DNA of 64,000 bases from Craterostigma plantagineum. Its lineage: Eukaryota; Streptophyta; Magnoliopsida; Lamiales; Linderniaceae. The position numbers were made by a program, and so were the translations under genes. This document shows, piece after piece, positions 11,556 through 22,539 of the stretch. The notes beneath the pieces are model-generated. The model did not search any database. It was not told the origin of the DNA and worked only from the letters and a program-made list of their open reading frames with translations. Within the stretch, counting starts at the first letter, position 1, and each line of letters opens with the position of its first letter. The DNA is taken from assembly GCA_027422505.1 (NCBI GenBank), contig JAPQWV010000005.1, forward strand, positions 7,693,501 to 7,757,500. The letters are read 5' to 3'.

Positions 11556-12019
11556 TGTGACGCCCGGGGCCGAAGAGGGTGGGGAGTGATCGCCGGTGCC
11601 AGGGTGCACGGACAATGAGCGGCTCCTGGCAGGCTTCTAGGCGAAGGGGTACATGAACGAACCGACCAGACACGCGAATGAGAGGAGATCCTGAGACTGG
11701 CATTGTATGGGCGTGTCAGGCTAAGAATCGTATAAGATAATTGATAGTACTACTCATATCACCAAGGTCGACCTACCTTTTCGGGAGTCCATCAATAAGA
11801 ACTTCAAAGTTAAGCGTGCTTGACTTGTGGTAATCTTGGGATGGGTGACCCCCTGGGAAGTTTGCCCAGGGTGCGTGTGAGCGAGGACGAAGCACGCTGA
11901 AAGGTTAAATGGTGGTACAGCGGGGCCAGACTATCAGTCGGAGTGTGGTGGGCCCAACCCCACTGGTCCCGCTAGGGACCGATACTACAGTGACACCCGG
12001 TATGGGACGAGATGTTACA
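11556..12019. mobile_element. Cassandra-like TRIM solo LTR with 5S rRNA-derived core
   Basis: The 464-bp insertion starts TGTGACGCCCGG and ends GATGTTACA. A perfect 5-bp duplication, ttatc, is at 11551-11555 and 12020-12024. It carries a 5S-like segment at about 11790-11880. Cassandra elements are known plant terminal-repeat retrotransposons in miniature whose LTRs hold a 5S rRNA-derived Pol III promoter. A single LTR with target duplication points to LTR-LTR recombination after insertion. Confidence 0.85.
11790..11880 (+). promoter_or_regulatory. 5S rRNA-derived Pol III promoter block in the Cassandra LTR
   Basis: catca...gaacttcaaagttaagcgtgcttg matches the plant 5S rRNA A-box region, and gggatgggtgaccccctggg matches the C-box region (one change from acctcctggg). 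Spacing between the two blocks is close to that in 5S rRNA. The 5' third of 5S rRNA is not recognisable, so this is an LTR module and not a 5S gene. Confidence 0.75.
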
Positions 12020-12539
12020 TTATCAGCCTATTTTTAGATATCTTCAGCTCTTCTGGACCGCTCGAAACCGGTGGTCAGGAATCCGCCACATCGCTCAATT
12101 CTGGACCGCTTGAAACCGGTGGCCAGAAATCCGCCGCGTCGCCAGTTGATATGGGCCGCTCATTTCTTATCTTAAGTTTTTTCTTTTTTTTTTCTTTATA
12201 TAAATAAAATAATATTATATATATATAATATTATTTTATTATTATCTTTACAGCTGCCCTCATGGGCGGCTGGCCTAACAGATCCAATCCACACCTTATT
12301 AGAAACGCAGATTTGCCTCACATTTAGTGCAATTTATAGGTATTCCCCCATTGTCTGAATGTACTAAATAAAATTTATACAAACTACAATAATCATGGAA
12401 TTGAAGTGAGATTCATACGAAGATATTCTTCGGGACAACCTTTTCTTATATAATCATATGAAAATTCATTCGTTTCTTTTTTAAATTATCATTCACCAAA
12501 ACAAAAGCAAAGGGTATATGTCGTAAATTTCGTAGTTGG

Positions 12540-12823
12540 GACATACACGCGCGTGTCCAGGGACGCGCCACGTAGACATCGTCCTATATTACACGTGGGA
12601 CCCACATCGTCCAATAAAGCCGAATCACCATTTTCAAGCCTTAATGCCACGTGTCTTAGTCCATTAATAAAACAAAGCAACATGTGTACAAACAAACACT
12701 TAGACCGCCATCCCACGCGTTAAACTCTTTTGGCCGCGTAAGAGGTATAAGTGTCGAAATACGAATTAATCACCTTGATTTTCTTCATGAAAGAATTTAT
12801 TATTTATTCATAGGCTATAAATA
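12540..12823 (+). promoter_or_regulatory. Promoter-like block: G-boxes, CCAAT and TATA, no clear gene
   Basis: CACGTG cores occur at 12592-12597 (acacgtggga) and 12648-12653 (gccacgtgtc), both ABRE/G-box contexts. ACGT-type cores lie near 12545-12575, ccaat is at 12611-12615, and TATAAATA is at 12816-12823. This order and spacing suits an ABA- or light-responsive plant promoter. The first ATG that I see (12988) opens only a 22-codon frame, and the DNA beyond 13100 is repeat-like, so the downstream gene is lost or unrecognised. Confidence 0.4.
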
Positions 12824-13410
12824 AAACCATCTGATGTATATCTTTCGCTTGTATGGGTTAGTTAACATCAAAGAGATTCAAGATTCTATTTTCCATGCTC
12901 ATGAGTCATCTCTCATCATCCTCGTTATTACCATCGCAGACGTGCGTTTTCGTGTAGACTCTCTTTGATTGAGTGGTAAGCGTAGTAAATGAAGATAGAC
13001 GACGATCTCAGTCAGCCATCTCCGACGGCGAAGGAAGGAAGATGCCGGCTGCAAAATTGATAAGTTATGATTTTATATATTTTATATGCCCCGTAAGAGT
13101 ATACTTTTGATCAATATATACAATAATATACTCGGAATTATTATGCTGCATGCATATTTCGTGTTTGGCAGATATTGAACCGAAATGAACAATAAAAGGA
13201 GCAATAAAAGGAAAAGGAAGCCAACGTACTAAACCTTGATAAAAAGTCAAGCAAGAGCAATTAAAGACTATATGTGATATGGGGCTATCCCAATCAACGA
13301 AATTTATAAGTGGTTCGGGAAATTTATATAGCGGTAGATTTCGAATTACAAAGTTTTGGGGTGTGCGTAAGGTGCTTATTGGTGAGAGACTGAAAGGGAT
13401 GTGTTTGGAG

Positions 13411-13508
13411 ACGTGTCGGGACGTGTCGGGGACGTGTTGGGGATGTGCTGGGACGTATTGAGACGTGTTGGGGACGTGCCGGGACATATTGGCACGTGTT
13501 GGGAACGT
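13411..13508. repeat. Minisatellite of about 11-bp units (gggacgtgttg)
   Basis: Around nine degenerate copies of gggacgtgttg/gggacgtgtcg run head to tail, with unit length varying from 10 to 12 bp. Reading frames across it give threonine/proline- or valine-rich nonsense and are not genes. Confidence 0.75.
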
Positions 13509-13589
13509 AACAGAAAGTGGGAGGTATGGATATTTTGAGGTCCGCGAGCGGTGCGGACCTAGTTGTGCACGTGATATGACGTTTACGGG

Positions 13590-13800
13590 GCATAATAAAG
13601 ACGTAAAAAAGAGAGACAGGAGATTAGGTGGTTCGAATTCTTTAGAATCCTACGTCCACGTCATTCAACGTTTTCTTTATCACTTTTGGAAGTTACACAC
13701 TCAAATCGCTCCTTTCGCTCACAAATATTGAAAACCTAAAAGAAACTGTTTGGTATGCTAACAGAGAGAAAATATGGAGTCTTTTTCGTATGTGGAATGA
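13590..13800 (-). mobile_element. Copia LTR remnant (minus orientation)
   Basis: aggagattaggtggttcgaattc...cctacgtccacg resembles the conserved R-U5 stretch of Copia LTRs seen at 9120-9170 in the same orientation. The ends cannot be placed. Confidence 0.35.
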
Positions 13801-14403
13801 TGATCCTGAAGAAAATGGCTAAGTCCCCCCTTTTATAGAAGCTCCTGGATATTGCCTGAAGGTACATCCCGAGATCCCTGGTGATATGACCCTCTGGGAC
13901 AATGTGCTGCGCAGCTTTTGCAGTCCTGTCAGAAGCAGCTTTTTCTCACCTCTTACCTGTCTTTTCACCTGGAAGCGTACTAAGGAAGCTTTCTTCTTCT
14001 TGGGGGTCGCCAACTACCTATCGGAGGTCCCTGAAGGTCCCTATCTCTATTATTTATCATTATTTACTAAGTATTAACTATTTTCCAACGGGCCTAACGG
14101 GCCTTTTCTGATTTTTCAGGCCCATCTAGTTTTAGTCCATATCAATATGATTGAAAGTGAAGGGACCATCAAGAAGAAGTGAACGGCTTGAACAATTAAA
14201 TAAGTTTGGCATCATTATCATATTAGACAAAGGAGTTGAAGAATCAAACAAATACAAGTCATGCTTGGGAAGTTTGAAAAAGTGTAGCTAATGTCAGAGT
14301 TATCGGCTTAGAAAAGAATTCCAAAATGAATTCTTCAATACCTTCACATGGGAGCCGTAATCAAAAAGGTGTAGCTTGATATTATTCATTTGTTCACATT
14401 AAT

Positions 14404-14427
14404 AAATGAGGTAAGCTTACCTCATTT
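14404..14427. repeat. Perfect 24-bp palindrome
   Basis: The sequence from 14404 to 14427 equals its own reverse complement. The left half is aaatgaggtaag and the centre is AAGCTT. It lies 17 bp upstream of a TATAAATA box. Confidence 0.9.
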
Positions 14428-14780
14428 GCTCAAGATATAATGCCTATAAATAGGCCATGAGCACCAAACGATGAAGGCATCCCACAGATAGAATAAAAAG
14501 ACAGAGAGATCAGCATGAGAAAAATAGAGGGAAAATAATAGAGAGTTTGTCGGGTATTTTCTCCGACTATAAAGAGAGATATTGAGGGTTTTTTCCTTTG
14601 TAGTACGAGAGGTTGTAACTCCTATATTTCTCCTATAGTGGATTCTTCTTCCTTGCCCGTGGTTTTTATCCCGATTTGTTTGGGGGTTTTCCACGTTAAA
14701 TCTCGGTGTCCACAATTTATCTTTAATTACCCAAATATTAGCCGCAATATTATTCGACCGGGTCCGCTGCCACGCCAACA
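14404..14780 (+). mobile_element. Copia solo-LTR-like remnant with TATA box
   Basis: A TATAAATA box at 14445-14452 is followed by a leader. The block ttttccacgttaaatctcggtgtc (about 14690-14712) is a common motif near the 3' end of plant Copia LTRs, and the segment may end at ccaaca (about 14780). A perfect 24-bp palindrome lies just upstream of the TATA box. No second LTR or target duplication was found. Confidence 0.4.
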
Positions 14781-14789
14781 GCTCATGCA

Positions 14790-16030
14790 CGCGTGGTTTG
14801 GCTAAGACAAAACGCAATTTGGGCTGCTCAACATGGAAAAAAAAGGGCTACTCATTAATATTTTTGTCTGCATGCATGTATTATTTATCTGAGAGAGCAA
14901 CGCATACAAGGTAGAGAAGGACGTGCACATAGAAAGTGGGAGCTAAGGCCATTACAAAGAAAAAGCAGGCATCTCTTAGTGAGTTAATCCCACGCACACT
15001 TCACCCACGAAGCAGCCACCTCTCGCAACACCCACGGCTGAGATCGGAAGAGAGAGCCGAAGACCATCGTAGACGAATTTTTGCAGCCAGCCAAAAGGAC
15101 GATAGGAAGGCGTTGCTCGCTCACACGGCGTGAGACACCGGGCGACGAGTAACGACTCGTGTATCGTAAGGGACGAATTTTGTACTTTCATCTAGACGTT
15201 CGCAACGATGGTTTCCTTTAAATCGTCGTTGTTTTCGTATTTTAATAAGCTAGCGTAAAATATTATGTGATTTAGGCCATGCGACGCCGGATTATGAGTT
15301 CGTCTTAATGTTATTCGTATCGTAATTAATCGTATGAGTCGAGTTATGTGTTTTATGTTTGAGTTTAATGCTTGCGTGTTCTGATCAACATATGCACGAT
15401 ACTTGATTGGTTTATGAGACGGGCAAAGTGATTAGACCGGCTAGAACGATAAAATATAGAGCACCACGACGTTAAACCGACAAGAAATGGAATTCGATTT
15501 CGTAAGTGTGGTTTCTGAGATATTAGGCGCCAGAAGCGTTTAAACTCGAGAAATTTCATAAATATTGAATGCGTGCGTAGAAACTACATTCATACAGACA
15601 TGTAGGGATTGGTTTTCTATCTCATAGGATCGTTATTGCGGGACAAACGAGTAGCGATTATTTTAGGAAATTCTACCTTGACTGAGATTCGTTTTGGTTA
15701 TTTATGATTGATTGCGTGAAACATAGGAATAATTCGTACCGAGCATGCGGCTTATGATCGATCACATTTTCGTCAATCGTCTATTTGCTTTTGTTGTGCG
15801 CTTTTATCTAGTTCGATTATTTTTAAATATAAAAAATCATAAAAACACCTTATATAAAATTCGCTTTAGTTTAAATTAAATTTTAGAATAATTCTTAACA
15901 TTAATCGAGCTGTCCTCATGGATCGATACTTGGACTTATTCATTTTATACTACTTGCATGACCTAGTACACTTGCTAGTATTCGAGCGTGTCAAAAAAAT
16001 CTAAACAGTGGTATAGGACTCGAAAAAGAA
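14790..16030. other. Unassigned DNA, no gene identified
   Basis: The composition is moderate. I see short frames only and no domain, RNA or clean element end. It may hold old LTR sequence, but I cannot show it. Confidence 0.35.
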
Positions 16031-16036
16031 AGCGAG

Positions 16037-17658
16037 TTGAACAATAAAGGGAAGGACTTCCGCCGGAGGAGAAGGGAGATTCGGCGGACAAAATTGCTCT
16101 CAGCCGGCCAAATCCAGCGGCCCACGTCATCCTCACCGGAGAAAGTGGATGACGACGACGTTTCGTGTTTGAAGAAAAATATGAAATTCGAGGTGGGAGC
16201 AGCTCGATTTTTTGACTCAATAGCTATTAAGGAGGTGAGGGAAAAGAACGAAACGAATATAAAAGAAAAAGGAGATGAAGTTCCGTGCATCACTCATGGT
16301 TAGGCATCAGTGATCGGCCGGCGAAGAGAGATGGAGGATTACGTAACCGTAAAACAAGGGTTTTTGAATGACATCACAACTAATGGGGGAAAGAAGATGT
16401 ACGATTTTTTTGGAGTGTACGACGGCCACGGTGGGTGGCGCGTGGCGTGCGCGTGTGGGAAAAGGCTTCACGAATTGGTGGCTACGGCGGCAGGGGAGTT
16501 ATACGGTGGTTGTGTTGCTTCAACGGTGGACAGGGAAAAGGTTATGGTGGAAGGGTTTCTGAGGATGGATGATGAGGTGAATAGTGACTTGGGAAAGTCG
16601 GTGGAGATGACCGGTCCCACGGCGGTGGTCGCTGTGGTTGGGCCGAAGGAGGTGGTGGTGGCCAACTGTGGTGATTCTAGGGCGGTGATGGGTCGCCGGG
16701 GGGGGGGGGGGGTGGGGGTGGGGTTTTGCAGTTGTCCGATGATCATAAGTTGGTCGGAACTCAGAAGAGAGTTATTTATTATTTTCATCTGCATTCTTTT
16801 TAGGGGCAATTTTCGTTCAGGCCTGTCAGGGCCTTAATTTAGAATTCAGGTCCTGTCAGGAAAAAATTTAGCTTTACGGATCCGATTTCTGCAGTACCAC
16901 TTCATTGTTCTGCAGGACACTTCATTGTTCTGAAATAACACAAAGCGATCATCCGACCAGTTCATATACACTTTATAACACTTGTGTAAATTTAGATACT
17001 TATCTCTAAATTTTACGAAAATTGGGTCCTTTAAACTAATGTTTTTCTGACAGTGCCTGAATCCTATTTTAAAACGTTTTTGGGGTCTGAAACGTAATAT
17101 ACCCTTTCTTTTTATTATCTATACTTTTTCTTTTTCACATATATATATAATATGTAATAAATACAGCCTGAAAGACCTGACGAGTTGGAGAGAATCGAAG
17201 CTTTGGGCGGCAACGTGATCGATTGGAATGGACATAGAGTGTCAGGCGTGCTCGCCATTTCAAGATCAATAGGTAATTAATTAACTAAATAATAACTGAA
17301 ACATATTTTAATAATGTAATAAACCCAATCCCATTATGATTATTGCAGGCGATCGATATCTAAAGCCATTCGTAACGACAGAACCTGAAGTTAAAGTAGT
17401 GAAGAGAAACAAAGACGATGAGTTCTTAATCTTGGCCAGCGATGGCTTATGGGACGTCGTTTCCAACGAATTTGCTTGCCACGCTGTAAGGCGTTGTTTG
17501 GACAAGGCAATACATCACATCCCTTTTGCTATAATAATAATAATAATATTATTATTAATAATAATATAATAGGGTTTGGTTGTTGCAGCGAAGCAGCGGC
17601 GGTGTTGGCCGTGGCTAGAGGAAGTCGAGACAACATAAGTGTCATTTCGTGGATCTGA
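16037..17658 (+). pseudogene. Clade A protein phosphatase 2C (HAI/AHG3-like), broken
   Basis: Clade A PP2Cs dephosphorylate SnRK2 kinases and are inhibited by ABA-bound receptors. The N-terminus has an arginine-rich RRRRREIRR motif typical of the clade. The catalytic motifs are visible in order: [99 protein letters not shown] and ARGSRDNISVI, which together keep the metal-binding aspartates. The lesions are a TAG at 16301-16303 inside the conserved THG-ASVIGRRREMED stretch and a frameshift in the G-run at about 16697-16712. The expected donor after SDDHK also reads AAG/TTGG instead of AAG/GT. Recognisable later exons are 17167-17272 and from 17349, the last ending at TGA 17656-17658, with an ATA/ATT microsatellite at 17529-17570. 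The G-run error could be a sequencing artefact; the TAG and lost donor argue for a true pseudogene. Confidence 0.82.
16803..17105. mobile_element. Mutator-type MITE, 303 bp, in the PP2C intron
   Basis: The ends are GGGGCAATTTTCG and CGTAATATACCCT (reverse complement AGGGTATATTACG), with further inverted similarity inward (ttcagg...ctgtcag on both sides). A perfect 9-bp target duplication, ttcttttta, is at 16794-16802 and 17106-17114. A 9-bp duplication is the mark of Mutator superfamily insertion. It lies between the SDDHK exon and the PERPDEL exon. Confidence 0.85.
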
Positions 17659-17937
17659 GGAATATCTGTTAATTCAAAAATATATATACCTATGTACAGT
17701 TTTTAATTTAGCTTTTAATTTGTTGTTGTTTACTCACACTTTTTATCATTAATATCGGTTACCTTTTGTTGTTCGCGTGCGCATTATTACATGCGTTATT
17801 AATTGGTATTAAAGTCTCCTGTCCACTTAACTCCTTGGTTTTACATCATCAGCTAGTTTCAGAATATTCATAAAGAACAAATAATACCAAAGATTATTGC
17901 AATATATGTGCCGTGAGAGTTGAAAACAAAGTATTGA

Positions 17938-18997
17938 TTAAGACTGCAATTGATCACGGACAAGAACATCTTTGTACGGCGTCTCAAGTGGGGCACTCTT
18001 TGGACGACGATCTTCTCTAATAACATCATCGTTTCGTGTCTGACTTTGAAGTACAGATCCACTGCTTTGACCTTCCTCAGCGTCGACCAACGGCCTTCTC
18101 TGCTCTCCGCCGCCGACGATCAACGGCGTTAAACCTTCCCTCGCCTGAACCAACCTTTCTTGGGCCCCACCTCTCAGTTTCTCAAGCCTCAACCCATTTC
18201 CTTGCTGCATCTTAAAAACCCTTACAACGTTCGCCAAACCCCCGAGAAATAGTATCAAACTCCCCACCATACTTACCCATACCCAAGTGTTTCCCTGCAA
18301 TAACATTCACACATCATTTCTACGAAAAATTAGCTGAAGGTTTAACTAGCTAGCAGCTTTTTTTTACCAGAGGTTCGAAGCCATGGTGGTGGGCTTCGCC
18401 GGCGGCGGCGGCTTGTTCTCGGCCGTTGATGATCGAGCCGACGAGGAACAACGAACTCGATATCAAGAATGGGATCAAAACTGTTTCTTGTAAGATTTGG
18501 ACATGCGCATCTGCTCTTTCGTACACTTGGCAAACGTTGTGAATCGAACCCAAAAGCCAAAGAAACGAGCCAGCTACGAACATGCTCAAAGCCGACCGTT
18601 CTCGCCTATTAGGGTTTCTGCCGGCGCCGCCGTTCTCCGCCTGAATGAAAAGGAAAAGCGTGGCCACGAAGAAGAAGACTGTCCCAAGGCCGTAAACCAA
18701 AGGAACGGCGAACTCAACGAGCCCTAACTGAAGATCGTAGCCCACCAAAGACAGCCTATAATCGATCGCAGACAAGTGGGCTATGAGGTCGTGGACGTTC
18801 ACCGCCGCGATGATGAGATATCCCATCAGAAGAACCACGAGGCCCGATTTCGGCTCGCCGGAGAACTGAGCGGCGAATCCACACGTCAGCAAGACGGTGG
18901 CGAAGACGTAGAGGCCGGCGTTGATGTACTCGAGCCTATTGCGGGACAGCCTTGGGCCATAGGCCCTTGTCTCCCTAGCCGATGCGAGCTTTACCAT
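17938..18997 (-). CDS. Conserved plant membrane protein, six predicted helices, 328 aa
   Basis: There are two exons on the minus strand: 18997-18368 (210 codons) and 18294-17938 (118 codons plus stop), joined by a 73-bp GT-AG intron in phase 0. The start MVKLASARETRAYGPRLSRNR is followed by six hydrophobic segments near residues 25-44, 53-75, 92-118, 136-158, 172-192 and 212-234. The hydrophilic C-terminal tail begins with FKMQQGNGLRLEKLRGGAQ and ends in an acidic/basic mix. I recognise it as a plant-wide membrane protein family of unknown function but cannot assign a role. Both exons are free of lesions. No signal peptide is evident; the first helix may act as an anchor. Its upstream region (about 19000-19200) is AT-rich. 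It converges with the PP2C pseudogene, 279 bp away. Confidence 0.85.
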
Positions 18998-19012
18998 TTT
19001 CGTTGCCGTTGA

Positions 19013-19647
19013 TGTAATAATGGATTATAAATTAGGTTTTTGGAGCGTGTTCGAATTTTTATGTATGGGGAACTGGAGTAGTTGGTTGTGATTTGTGGTG
19101 ATAACATTGAAGAGGTATGGGTTAGGGCTTTGACGTGTCCTTTGCTGCATGAAAATGAGGAATTTAATGCGAGCATTAAGCGCCACGTGTTTGGTTTTAG
19201 TTTGAGCGACTGACTACTAGCCTACTAGGCAAGGTTCCTGTAAATGGGCCTACTATGGGCCGGCACAAACATTTAAATGGGCCAAATGTGGGCTGGCCAA
19301 CTCGTAAAGCACGTTTATTATGGTCTTTAATGGGCTCACTAACAACGGCCCATTAAAAGAAAAATGCAACAATTTGGGCCGATATATTTATTCTTGTGAG
19401 CTCAAAACGAGCTTTGGGCCAAAATGTCGTGAAGCGGATTGAATCCTCTGGCTCATTGCGTGTATCATATTGCATACGAAAAAATAATTCTTATCAGTAC
19501 GTAAAAAATATGAGATATGATATCGATTTGATCATTGGAGCTTGTTACAAACAGATATATACTAATATAGTTTGCCTCGTTTCAATTTCTTTATTCTTTG
19601 TTTCGCGACTGGGCTTATAATTGGGAGAATTGAAATCAGTAAAGTTT
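19013..19647. other. Promoter side of the membrane protein gene and intergenic DNA
   Basis: The minus-strand upstream region of the gene ending at 18997 lies here. From 19240 to 19400 there are many gggcc/ggccc words (for example gggccggcac, gggccaaatgtgggctggcc), which resemble TCP site II motifs or old MITE ends. No gene is seen. Confidence 0.4.
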
Positions 19648-19652
19648 ACATA

Positions 19653-22534
19653 TGTAATACCCGAGTCCCGTAAGTAAGTCGGCCAATAAATACGCATACT
19701 TATTATATGACTTACGTGACTGCATGAGACGTATTTTACGATTTTATGTGTCAATATGATTTCAAATTGGATGCTATTAAGGTTACTAACCAAGTAGAGG
19801 AATTAATTGAAATTAGGTTAGTTATTGATTTTAGGGTTTCTAGTATGTGGCATGCTAACCTAAAAACAAGTTAATTTAATATATAGTGTTGATATCACGT
19901 TTTGGAAAATATGACTTAGTAGGAATAGAATTCGAAGGAGGCAAGATTAAATTTGCAAACTTGAAAATTTAAATAGGTGGGTACGATTTATTAATAATAT
20001 TATGAGGTTTATTAATTTAAAGAATAAGGACTTAGGAAATTAAAAAAATGGTTCGACTACTTAGCTATACGGAAATATGCATAATAATATATTGAGCATT
20101 TCATGTAGGGATGAGGACGTCATATTTACACATGACTCGACAATTTAGCAAAAGGAGAGAACAAGTAAAATTAATATTGTAAGGTCTATTACTTGGGAAA
20201 GAGATGAGTATGAATGAAGTAAGTAAGTAAGTAACATCATTTAACTACTATAGCACGCAAGGAAAATTAGGATAAGGACTAAGTGAAAACTATCAATGTC
20301 ATTTATATTACTCCACACGTAATTAACAAACAAGTAAGAAGAGAAATCATAAACCAAGTTACATATTATTAAGGAAGAACTACTGAAAGTACAAATAGGA
20401 AGGAAGGAAGAAGTTGAATCAAAATTTGAGCAGAATTCGTCAAAGAGAAAGGTAGATTATTGCATTGATTTTACATATTTGCCTTATATATTAACACGTA
20501 TGAAAAGAAAGAAAGTTGTTAAGTATTAATATGGAAGGAACTAGGGTTTTTAACGACTGATTTTGGGGTTTTCAAAGTTTGTATGACATTTAAATTGTTC
20601 TTGAAAACCCATCTTTTGATTGAAGTTTAGGTGTTTAAGTGCTTTAGGATTCTTTTCAGTGTTAAGATAAATCTCGGATGTTCAAACTAGCAAAATTATT
20701 AGTTCTGATGTACTTGAGGATGAATCTCGAGAAACTGTGTGCTTGTTAGAAATCTCGAAACCATGTAAATCGGTGGGAATAATGTCGAGAGCTATCTCTA
20801 ATATTAATATCAAAACCCTTATAAAACATCTCGACATTTAAGTTATAAAGCTTGGAATGAAACTCGACATCTTATATGGTATATCAAGATGTATGTACCG
20901 AGATCTTTATTTACAATTGTCGAGATTCATGTTATTATTGATGTCCCAAAGTGTATATATATAGATATATATATATGTACAATCTCGAAAGGTATATGGA
21001 ATATCGAGATTTATGCTAAACTGATGTCGAGATTTATATTGACAAGCATGTCGAAATCATTAGGCATTATTTAATATCGAACCTGTGTTAAATCATGTCG
21101 AGATCTGTATTGAAAATTAATATCGACATTCAGTTATAAGAGCTCGACATCTTATTTAATATTGATACATCTCTCGACATTTAGCTTATAATATTATATA
21201 AAACTCGAGATCTATTCTAATGAAGACATCGAGATCCTATATGCTATATTGAGGAGTATTTTTCGAGATCTAATGTGTACAAGTGATAACAATATCGAGA
21301 TCTATATCTAAGATAGTAATCTTCAGTTTAGGTTAAAGTTCTAAATTTAGGGTTTCGAAATTTATAAGTCAAAACTAGGGTTTTCAAATTAAGCCAATTT
21401 CGTGAAATTAAAATTAGATTAACAAACCCTAATTTTTATATGTTCCTATATCTAGGGTTTGAAGATTAGCGACTTACTGATAAGCTAATATCTAAGGATA
21501 CTAGGTAAGTGGGAATTTCAACTACAACACATAATTTATTTGTATGTGCTTGAATTACGTGACTATGTGCTTGAGTGTTTATATTATTACGTGAATTATT
21601 TGACATGCTTTTGCATGATAAATGTTTACGATATTAATTCACGTTGCATATTCATATGCATGCACGAGACACTTGGGGTTTTATCGCCTGAGGGCGAATG
21701 ATATTTGCCGATATAGGCATTTGATGTCGACTCGCAGTTGAGTCAGGGCTACTTCTATGGCACCATGACGGCGTGGTGCGTCGTCGATAATATTATATGT
21801 TTATTTGGGCTTCTACCCTGTTTATTTTATTTAGGCTGATGCCCTGATAGCGGAGGGATGCGACCTGGAGGGTGCGACCTGGGAAGGAGCGACCTAGGGG
21901 GGGGGGGGAACCCTAACGTAGGCTAACCAGCGTAGGCTACCAGCGTGGGCTACCGCAGGGCAGAGGGGACGACCTGGGAGGGTGCGACCTAGGGAAACCT
22001 AGCGTAGGCTACCCAGCGTAGGTCGCTGCCACGTTTATCCATGTTGGATTAGAGCTCTTTATGGTGCATAGCAAGTTAGCCGAGGGCCCTGAGAGATATG
22101 AGATTGAGTTGGATTTACGAGGTGTGAGATGCATTGGCACGGATGCCTTTGTGGGGTTTTCACGTTCACGACATTGCATATTCCTACTTACTGAGCTTTA
22201 TAGCTCATCCCTTACTTTATGTGTTGTAGGTGCACGCGACCACGGTACGTGATCGCTTTTGATGGCAAGGCTTACCTTTTGAAGCTTCCAGCGACTTTTG
22301 GGGGTGGTGTGTACATGGATGCGACCTGTGTGGCCGGGCGTTAGGGTTTCTTTTGCTTCGCACTTATACACTTCCCTTGTATATAGGGTTGGAGCGATAT
22401 TATGAGTATGTATATAATGAATTCCTTTATATAAAGGAAAAATTTAATACGCATTTTCGCGTATTGTTTACCTTATATTATATTTAGTCACGTAAGATAA
22501 CGTTAGAAAGGTTAGTAAATGGCGGGGCGCCACA
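19653..22534. mobile_element. Ty3/gypsy-type solo LTR, 2882 bp
   Basis: It begins TGTAATACCCGAGTCCCG and ends GGGGCGCCACA, flanked by a perfect 5-bp duplication acata at 19648-19652 and 22535-22539. The TGTAAnACCC start and long LTR are usual in plant gypsy elements such as the Tekay/Del group (inference). No internal coding region or second LTR is present, so it is a recombination-derived solo LTR. Inside are a dispersed tcgagat/tcgacat array (about 20660-21310) and a GC-rich part with gcgacctggga and gcgtaggctac repeats (about 21850-22030). Confidence 0.85.
20660..21310. repeat. Dispersed TCGAGAT/TCGACAT motif array inside the solo LTR
   Basis: About eighteen copies of tcgagat, tcgacat or close variants, in both orientations, are spread every 20-50 bp. 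The intervals are AT-rich and not otherwise repeated. Function is unknown. Confidence 0.65.
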
Positions 22535-22539
22535 ACATA

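Larger units (their letters stand above)
9016..12280 (-). mobile_element. Non-autonomous Copia LTR retrotransposon, minus strand
   Basis: Two LTRs (9016-9613 and 11166-12280) begin TGTTGGG on the plus strand and are flanked by the 5-bp duplication gatcc at 9011-9015 and 12281-12285. The primer-binding site lies next to the right LTR and reads on the minus strand, so the right LTR is the 5' LTR. The internal region is only about 1.55 kb, with relics of gag zinc knuckle and protease; integrase, reverse transcriptase and RNase H are absent. It is a deletion derivative that depended on other elements. A Cassandra-like solo LTR is nested in the 5' LTR. Confidence 0.88.
11166..12280 (-). repeat. 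5' LTR of the Copia element, split by a Cassandra-like solo LTR
   Basis: The sequence matches the 3' LTR before and after the nested insertion (11556-12019). A 48-bp unit (ctggaccgct-gaaaccggtgg...) is duplicated in tandem at 12053-12148 but is single in the other LTR, so the duplication postdates insertion. The termini TGTTGG...CTAACA are intact here. Confidence 0.85.

Noticed and set aside
11790..11880. Functional 5S rRNA gene
   Set aside because: Only the A-box to C-box part matches; the 5' third is absent and the segment lies inside a Cassandra-like LTR with its own target duplication.
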